Of a stretch of 60,000 nt of DNA, positions 40,001 through 49,000 are shown piece after piece. The stretch comes from Symsagittifera roscoffensis (Eukaryota > Xenacoelomorpha > Acoela > Convolutidae), in assembly GCF_963678635.1 (NCBI RefSeq), contig NC_087063.1, positions 26,161,649-26,221,648 of the forward strand. The letters are read 5' to 3'. How positions within the stretch are numbered: position 1 is the first letter of the stretch; each line of letters opens with the position of its first letter. Both the position numbers and the translations under genes were made by a program. The notes below the pieces were generated by a model that saw nothing but the letters and a program-made list of their open reading frames with translations, was not told where the DNA came from and did no database searches.

Positions 40001-43000
40001 TCAGCCAAAAATGGATACCACAATAGTACAAAGGGGGGCATGTTAACCGCCCCTGGTGGAGCATGTTGACTTGGTTCAAAGTTTGGAATTTTCAGCCAAT
40101 CAGAATCGAGCATTTTATATGCAGCGCTGAACAAATTTAATGCAAATTTAATGCTGGGGTGGAAGACTTAACTTGGTCTATCTGGAGGGGGGAGGTGGTG
40201 AGGATGCTAACTTAATCCGAAAAGAGCCCATAAAAATTATTTAGTAGGATAGTTGGAGGATTACCGTAGATATTACTACGATAGTGGTACCTTGAAAATA
40301 GCCAGGTCCATTAAGAATGAGACACGTATAGCTCTCAAATCTTTTAATAGTTCGCCCTTCAGAAATATGTCGCAGTATATTTTTAAGCAAGTTTTATGTT
40401 TCGTTATTTCGTAAAACCTCCTCCCTCGCCAATTTAAGGTGGAAAACGCTTTCAAGTTGAAGCGAGCAATTTTTTTCTAAACCTCTTTGTATTCCTGGAA
40501 CAATTTACGATTGACACGTTTTTGGTAAAATAGACCCAATTTGAGAAAACTGGATCAAAAGGTAAAACTTTTATTTCGCTGGGAAATCTGATAATAATAT
40601 TCCATTTTCGAAATTTTAAGTCCATCACGTTTATCATACCCTTTACATTTTTGCTGTTCAATGGTGGAGTTTGCCTTCCTTTTAACCAAGTAAATGAGCT
40701 GAACTTGAAAATAAATCAAAACTCAAACCTCGATAAATTAAATTTGAGCTTAAAACAAATTCTATTTTTCGTCATTTCGTATAACCTCCCTAATATTTTA
40801 AGGAGTAAAATTGAAAACCTTAGTTGTTTTTGCATTAAAATAAGTGTGAGGAGTTAAAACTTCTTAGATATTGGAATCTTCCTGAAGACACAGCATAATT
40901 CTTACAAAGAATTAAAGAGTCGCCGCTTGTGAGAAAAGTTCTCGTTTTATGAAAAACGGCCAAAAATTGACATTCCAAAATCCATAATGATTTTCTGCAA
41001 AAATAACGTCATGGCCGCTTAAGCAGAGAAAATTTCTCGATTGAACACTTAACCTAAGAACTGATAATGTAGTTTCAAGAAAAGTCAAGTTTCCAAAAAA
41101 CGATCGATAATTCAAAAATTTGAATTTTCCGAGAACCATTGCTTTTTGTGCTGAAAATTTTTATTGTAGCTGTTAACATAGGAAAGCTTCCCACAACACG
41201 TTATTTCGATTGAACCCAAAGTCTCAGATTCGAGAAATTACAGTTTCAAAAAACGGTAATTTTTTTTTAGAAAAATTGACGTTAATGAGGACGCTAACAA
41301 TTTGTTTGATAAAAATGGGCGTAGCTTCTAAAAGGGGACGTTCTAATGCTGTTCTTTACAATGAACTCAAAGACTCAGATTTTGTACGGTAGTTTCCGAG
41401 AAAAATCAAAAAGTTAGAAAAACGGTCAAAACAAACAATTGACTGTTCCGAGAACCATAATTTTTACACTAAAATAATTAGGCCGCTTCTGCAGGAGAAC
41501 TTCACACAAGCTAGACTTCTGAATGATACCAAAATCTCTGATTTGAGAGGATAGTTTTCGAATATAAAGTCGGAATTTCAAAAAAATCTTTGATTTTTCC
41601 GAGGACCATAATTTTTTGTGGAAATTGGGCGTAACCGCTTATAAAGTGGAGCTTCCCACAACTCGTTCTTTCGATTGGACCTAAAACGGTAAATTTGGGA
41701 GGGTAAATTTCGATTAAATGGAAAAAATCTAAAAATATGGGTCAAAATTCCCCCCAGAATTTTCACATGGTAGTAGAAAGTTAGTAACAGTATAGTTGTT
41801 TTTGAGAAAAAAAATTCGATCCCATAAATTTTTTAATACCTGTTTTTATCAAGCAGGAATTGGCAGAATTTGGCTTATAAAATTACTCTATTCTCTAAAA
41901 CACAACAATAATATCGATTCACTACTCTAGTAATCTATTATGTTCTTTGTGATAGGGCTCTGCTCATGTACTACATTGAAATGTTTTGCTCGAAAATTGA
42001 TAGTAGACAGTAACTTTTTGTGATAAACGCATGAGTACTAAAAATTTTTCGTAGGGCAGAAAAAGCAGATTTTTTAAAGAATTCTTTGGGGCAATGTTAG
42101 CTTAACGAAAATTGAACTGCGACTAACGTCGTGTCCCGACATGATGATCTCTACTCCCTGCCACTTGCTATCCGTGGACACCTTCTGGGCTGTGAAGTAC
42201 TTGAGGTGCTGCTGCAGACGGTCCATGAATTCAGTTCCTATTAAGCAATAACTCTATCTATTTAAAGCAACCTCAAAGTCCAAAATCCAATCTGATTTTA
42301 AGTCCAAGCTTTTCGAATTTCAGGCTTCACCAAAGTATAATCACAAGGAAGTTATTTTTTGTCCAACTCAATTTTTTGTGCAACGTTTAACAAAAAAGGC
42401 CTAAAAACGCCTTTTTGGCCGGCTTTTTTTTCAAAAATATGCCTGCTGCGCAGAAAATTTGGCCAAAACAGGGTCTTTTTAGTGCATTGGGATAGCTCGG
42501 AAAATCAATTTGGACGAGCTAAAAAAGGTCGACAAAATTTTTGAAAATCCGCCCAAGCTTGAAATTAGCATTGACACAAATTTTTCCGGGCAATAATTAT
42601 GCAGCCGAAACTTGAGTACACCTAGAGTGAGCCTGAAAAATGGCCAATTTTTTTCAAAAGTTTTTTTAATGATTTTAGAATTTCCTATTTTATATAGGCT
42701 AGTCACAAAACTTAATCTCTCCCAAAGCCATTGCAGACAAAATGGTATGTCAAACCGAAAAAGATAACCAGAACCAAGGTTCTAAGTTGCTTGAAAACAA
42801 GCTAAGACTAACAAACTAACTAGAATCAAGCAGCCAAAAAACATACTCTGAAAAAATTACGATGCTCAAAATTGACATAGAAAAATACAAAAGTTATACA
42901 AGACGAAAAGACTAAACAATAAAGTCTTAAAATTGTGAGCAAAATAATGAACGAAACTTTGCTAGATTTGGTATCACTTAGTCACTTAGGGCTTGCAAAA

Positions 43001-46000
43001 ACTGTTTCGTTTTGCCTCAAAATTCATCCTTTCAAACTGATCGAAAAAATAGACTAAAAAGTTTTGATAAACACAAAGGCTACACGAAAAATTGAGCAAA
43101 ATATGCAAAAAACAACACAACCAACAGACACAGTTAGAAAAATGTAAAAGAACAAGAAAACTGAAAACAAGGTTGACTGAAAAGTTTTTAGAAATTTTCA
43201 AATTTCGAAAAAATATATCACGTTGAAGATCTTTGACTTTCAAATACTCCTTGTTAGGCACTTTTTTCACAACGTTATCTCATTTGAAGAAAACTGAATC
43301 AAAAGAGAAATCCATTTATGAAACGTTTTTAGTGACTTTTTCAAATTTGCTGCTCGATAGTGGAGTTTTCCTTCATTTAACAAAAAAAAAAGAAATGACG
43401 TAAATTTTTTTTTAAATAAAGCAAACCACGAAAAAAAAAATTAAGCGACTTAAACTTTTAAGACTTTCCTGAAAGTAAAACTTATCATGACCTACAATAT
43501 ACTAAAGGTACAATATAGTAAAGGTACAATATAATAAACCTCATACAATATGGTAAAGGGATTAGAAAGATAATATTTTTTTCTAGATTTTACTAAGAGG
43601 GTCGGATTGTTTTGAACAGAGGCGAAACTGCTCTTCGTAAACACAAGCGAGAACACGACAAAAAGCAGCTCTTTAAAAGGCAATAAGAAAAAGTAGAGAT
43701 AAGCCTCGAATTAGTTAAAATACGGCTTCCTCTCGGATTCGATCCGCGACCGACTATGAGTCTCATTCACTAACCACTCAGCCACGGATAATTAATAAAT
43801 CACAAACACTAGCCGCAAAAAAGCATCGAATAGATGCTACAAAATTTCTAATGCATCAGATCGTAATTATAGCAAAAATCCCACCAAATAAATGAACACT
43901 TAACCAGCAGACAGAACTAAAGCTGACACCCAATTAACATAAAAACAACCGAAGATTTCTGTCAACACCCAGAAAAAAATCAGATTACAAGATCTTGCAC
44001 ATACTACCTACATAGCAAGCAATCGAACGACCTACTCAAGACGACAGCGACTTGGCAAGCTCACACTAAACCTATATTAATGGCACATGAGTAAATTTGC
44101 CATTTCTAATTATGATTATTCTGTGAACAAAATTAAGTACGGAAAAAACTTGTTACCGGATGTAAAACCCTTGCTTATCACAAAAGTAACAAACTACATG
44201 TCTTAAAATGATCAACCTGAATAAAACGTGTCAAAAACACAACAAATTCCCTAATGTAAAATAAGCATTTAAAATCATTTACCAGGCGACAACTAAGTCG
44301 ACAATTTTTGGGTTGACGCCAGTTGAGCCGAAACCAAAACTTGGTCAAAGATAGTTTTATGCTAAAATGTTTTAAAATTCGAACCGTTTACTCCCCGTAA
44401 CTCCAGAAACAGAAATTTCTTGAAATAACCATTAGCCGCAACCATTTAAGCAAAAAAAAAGATAGTATGCAGAATCAAAATGGGTTGGTAATTGTACAAA
44501 TTACAGAGCGACTTCCAATTTCTTGCAACTGCTTGAATGAGAAAGACAAGTGATGCTCGGAAAAAATATAGATTTAATGCTTAGTTCCCGATTTCACTAA
44601 TTTCAAACGAAGGGTCAAAAATCACGACATAACTTGAGCTATGGGTAGAAAATGAACTTCAAAAGGAGCTTCGATAAAAATCAAGCTCAACCAAAAAAAA
44701 CCTTGAAGTATTTCTAATTACAAAAATTTACAAATTGTAGTATTTCTAATCACTTAAATTACAAAACTAATAAACAACTTATTTCAAGACTTATTAAACA
44801 AAAAGTTCATATTTCTACTTCGGTAACTTTGTAATTGGATTATTGAATTAAAAATGGTTGTTTCAGTTAATGCCGAAGGAATTAAAAGTTTGAATTTAAT
44901 GTGAAACATTGCTTTGGTGGCAGACTAAATTTCAGTTTTTTCATTGCCTAATTGTTGTGATAAAATTACTGTGTTTTTGTCAAATTTGAAATGAGCTTGA
45001 AAACGCAGCGCTCAACGCGCTTTATGAGTGAAACAGAGCAGCTGGCAAGTGTATCCTGTGCCGGGAACTACAAGACGTGCGATACAATTGTCACAGCTAG
45101 AGACAATGTCTTTCGATGTAATTGCCGTTGGGATCAAATAAATTTCATAATACAATGCTATGGTATGTCAAAAAAGCGGTGGATGGCATTCTGGAAGTGG
45201 CTCTCATCATGTAACTTCTATGAAACTCCATTGTCCAAAAGAATAGACATGACAAGATCATCGCAAACAGTCCTCAAGAAACGGAGGTGTCTTTTCTTTC
45301 TATTGAATTAGAGCAGATTATAACTATTGTAACTTCCTTAGAAAAGATTTTTCAAAAAAAAGCGCTATTAATCAGTCTGAAAAAAACTGAAAACAAAAAA
45401 ACTGTTTTTATTCGCGAGTTAAGTTAGAGTTAAGTCAAAATACACTAAGCTGATCAAGCGTGTAAAAAGCAAACTATTTATGTAAATTTATAACAGCAAA
45501 AATTGCGTTAAAGTTGAGGGTCTGTTCCGTTATACGGCCCAAAATAGATACTTTAGACAATTTCGAAAACGGGAACAAATGAGATAAATATGCTCAATTA
45601 TGATTGGTTGAAAATGAAACCAGCCGAGACAAAAGCTGGAAATCATTATTATACCGAACAGGGGCGGATCTAGGATTTTCTCGAGGGTGGGAGGCGGATT
45701 TTCAAAAAATTTTCAAAAATTTTGTCGACCTTTGACCTAATTGATTTTTCGAGCTCTCCCCTAAGCGCAGTTTAGTCCCTGTATTGGCCAAATTTTCTGC
45801 GCCGCAGGCAAAATTTTGAAAAAAGTCCAAAAAAAGGCGTTTTAGGCACTTTTTGGACAATTTTGACCAAAAAATTGCGTTTTTTTCAGCGCGCGCTCCC
45901 CCCTCAAAATTAGTATACATTGGCGCCAAAGGCGCCTTTAAAAAATTTGAAGGTCGGTCGGCCAAAAATGGATTTCTTAAAGAGTACCAAAGGGGGACCC

Positions 46001-49000
46001 TTTGGGTCGGCAGGGGGTCGAATCCCTGAGGGTGGGCGTCCGCCCCCCCCCCCCTAAATCCGCCGCTGATACCGAAGCTCATTTCGCCGAAAAAAAGGAC
46101 CAAAAATATTGCTATTTTATCAAATGACAAACTAAATTTTGATAGAAATTGCTCGATTTTGCCCCGTCCCATAACGCCTTTCTTCATTTTTGGGCCGTAT
46201 AACGGAACAGACCCAGCCTTGTAATAAACAAACAGTGAGAGTATTTCAAATCTTTTTTCGACAAACATTTTTCTGAGATTTTCGAATTAAAATCGCGGCT
46301 TTAAAATGATACGAAACTTGGCCCTTGGAGCTTTCTTTAAGATATTTAAAATCTGCTAAAAAACCCTAATACAATATTTCCTTCCCGTTCCCACTCTTTT
46401 TGAGTGATTGGAACAATTATGATAGGTTGAAAGCTTGGATAAGAGCAATGTGATGCTTTAATAGAAAGCCAAAAGTCGCTCACACTGTTTAGCTTTATCA
46501 TGAGCCCAACCTGGTGTGATGCAGTTTGAGTCGAAGGGGGGTTCATCTGGAAGCACCTCCCCCTTGGCCTGGGCCTCCTTCTCCTTTTTCTGGGTGTCCT
46601 TGGCAGTCTTGAATCTCCTCGCTCTCTGCTGGTTCATCTTCGCTCTCGGTGCCACACCGTCCACTGCCATCAGAAATGTCCTTTTCGGAGATATGATGCG
46701 AAACAGCACTTCGATATACCTGAACAACAAAAAACATTAATAGGCAAAAAGGAGTTCTAAAAGCATGAAAATCAGCCCAACAAAAAGCAATACCCGAAAC
46801 AAGAAGCTTACTACAGCATTCAGGCTCAGGACACTGTTTCAAGAGTATTTGCCACTACCTAAGCTTCCTGATTAAGTGCACATCCTTGTTCAAAAAAGGC
46901 AGGCAGCAATTAAAGCGCTTTCATTTGGTCGTCAGGCAGGGGCGGATCTAGGATTTTCTCGAAACACAGAGGCAGGGGAGAAGAGTTTCAAAAAATTTCA
47001 AAAATTTTGTCGACTTATTTTTTCGGTCGACCAAATTGATTTTTTGAGCTCTCCTAAATAACTATAAAGACCCCATTTTAGGGTCCGTCGACAAAACGGA
47101 TATCTCAAAATAGTACAAAGGGGTAACCTTTGGGTCGGCGGGGGATCGAATTCCCTGGTGCACCGAGGCGGAGCACCACTTCGGATTCAGCACAAACATA
47201 GCATGACTAACTTAGACGACAGCAAATGAAACCAAAAACAATTTTTCGAAAAAAAACAACTAGATTTATAAAAAATTAAATTTCTCAGTTTCTCTTAAAT
47301 TAAGCTCATTTTAAGAATAAAAATTAGTAAATGGTAGAAAAGCAGACATAAAACATTAGCCAAAACCTTTTCAGCCAATTATAGCGGGTAAAAGAGACAT
47401 AAAAATGAAATTATATGAAATTGGAGTTGGTAAATTTACAACCAAATTAAAAAGCAATTTTCAAATAGAGCAGACAATGAAAACCCATATATGCTGAAAA
47501 AATGTCCGTTGTGTTCGATATAAACAGAGTTGACTCAAAAAAATTCAGTGATTCTGTTAACCAGTTGCTAGCCAGAAAACGCCGCCATCAATGAATTTAA
47601 AAAAATTTAAAGTCTACGCCAATTCGGTTAAAAAAAACAGAAGCATTGGGCCACTATTTAAGTACATCAAATCTTCAAGTCTTTCCCCGATTACGCACAG
47701 TGGTAAAACTACTGCTGCTGACTTTCAATCTATCTTTGCTCCTGTTGGCAAATTTCAAAGTGATGTCAGTTTAATTCATTCGAACGTAGCACTGTCTTAT
47801 ACATTCAAAATTGGAGACTTTCGATGTTGCCAAGTCTAAAGAGCACGATGAGCTGCCTCCTGCGTTATCCAAAGCACTAAAATTGTTTGTTCTATTGGCA
47901 ATTTTTCCTACCAAATAATGCAAATTAGCAAAACACCTGATAAATGGAATGTTGACGCAAGTTATTCAGACTTGCTGATACAATTAATCATTCACTGAAG
48001 ATGAGAGAATTGGCGAAATATTCAATAACTCTGTTATACAAGTAATTAACCTGGAAAAAAGTCTAAATTACGATTTGTTAACGCTTGCTAATCGCAAGCG
48101 TATTAAATGAGAAAAACTCCAAAAAATTTTGATTTTTCCTTGGACGCAACTCAACAGTTATTTCGGTGAACAATAAGTAGAATTTGAATTAACAAAAGAC
48201 GATTTAATATCTAATGAAAACCCTTCGCCAAAACGAGAACAAAATTATAAGATCAATTAACTCACTAACCTTGCCCCGTATTGAATGAACGAAACCCAAC
48301 GACAAGAGTAAATAAGGGAATAAAAGCTTAACCCACAACTAGTGAGCCGAGCACACTAAATTAGAAAATTTTCGTTGGAATTCTGATTATTGTTCGACAA
48401 AGTTGATCAGTTATCAATGGGCAATTACACACAAAAAAAACAGAACTACAATTAAAACTAGTTGTAGATTTTTAATGAGATTTTCGATTAAAAAAAAACA
48501 TTACACAGTTGATTTTTTTGACAAGAAAACTAATTCGACACCCAAAACGCCAACTTTTACAAAATAATCCGAGGAAAGGAAAAACAAGCAATGTTCCCAT
48601 GCACGCAAACGCACTCAAATAAAAAAAATTTCGGAATTTGAATAAATAAAATGAATTCGGAATTTAGGCCGACAGAGCTTCAGTTGCACACCAGGAAGCT
48701 GTGAGTAATCTTCGTCAGATAAAATAAAATTCTAAGTTTTATCGTTATATATGCAATGTTTAAAAACCTAAACATAGAATTTAGACAGAGGCAAAACAGC
48801 ACTTTGCAAATCCAAGCGATCAAACGTAACGAGTGAAAAGAAAAAGGTGCAATTTTTTCTATTTGCCCTCTCCAGCAATAAAACACTAGCGATCAATAGA
48901 GGAGATACAACAGCTGCTATTTAATTGCCAATGCTAAATTTTTTGAAAAACCGAAACCCCGAGCTGGAGACTTACATTCTCACGTCCTCCCATTTGCTCC

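Larger units (their letters stand above)
42990..45650. other. XRN1 intron 3 interior, mostly unrecognised
   Basis: Beyond the repeats at 43105-43500 and 43617-43915, I see no gene. A 106-codon plus-strand reading frame at 44991-45311 (with [20 protein letters not shown]) has no recognised motif and no splice partner. Confidence 0.4.

Noticed and set aside
44991-45311. 106-codon plus-strand frame with several cysteines
   Set aside because: No known family, no splice signals or partners, inside a repeat-rich intron; not supported as a gene.
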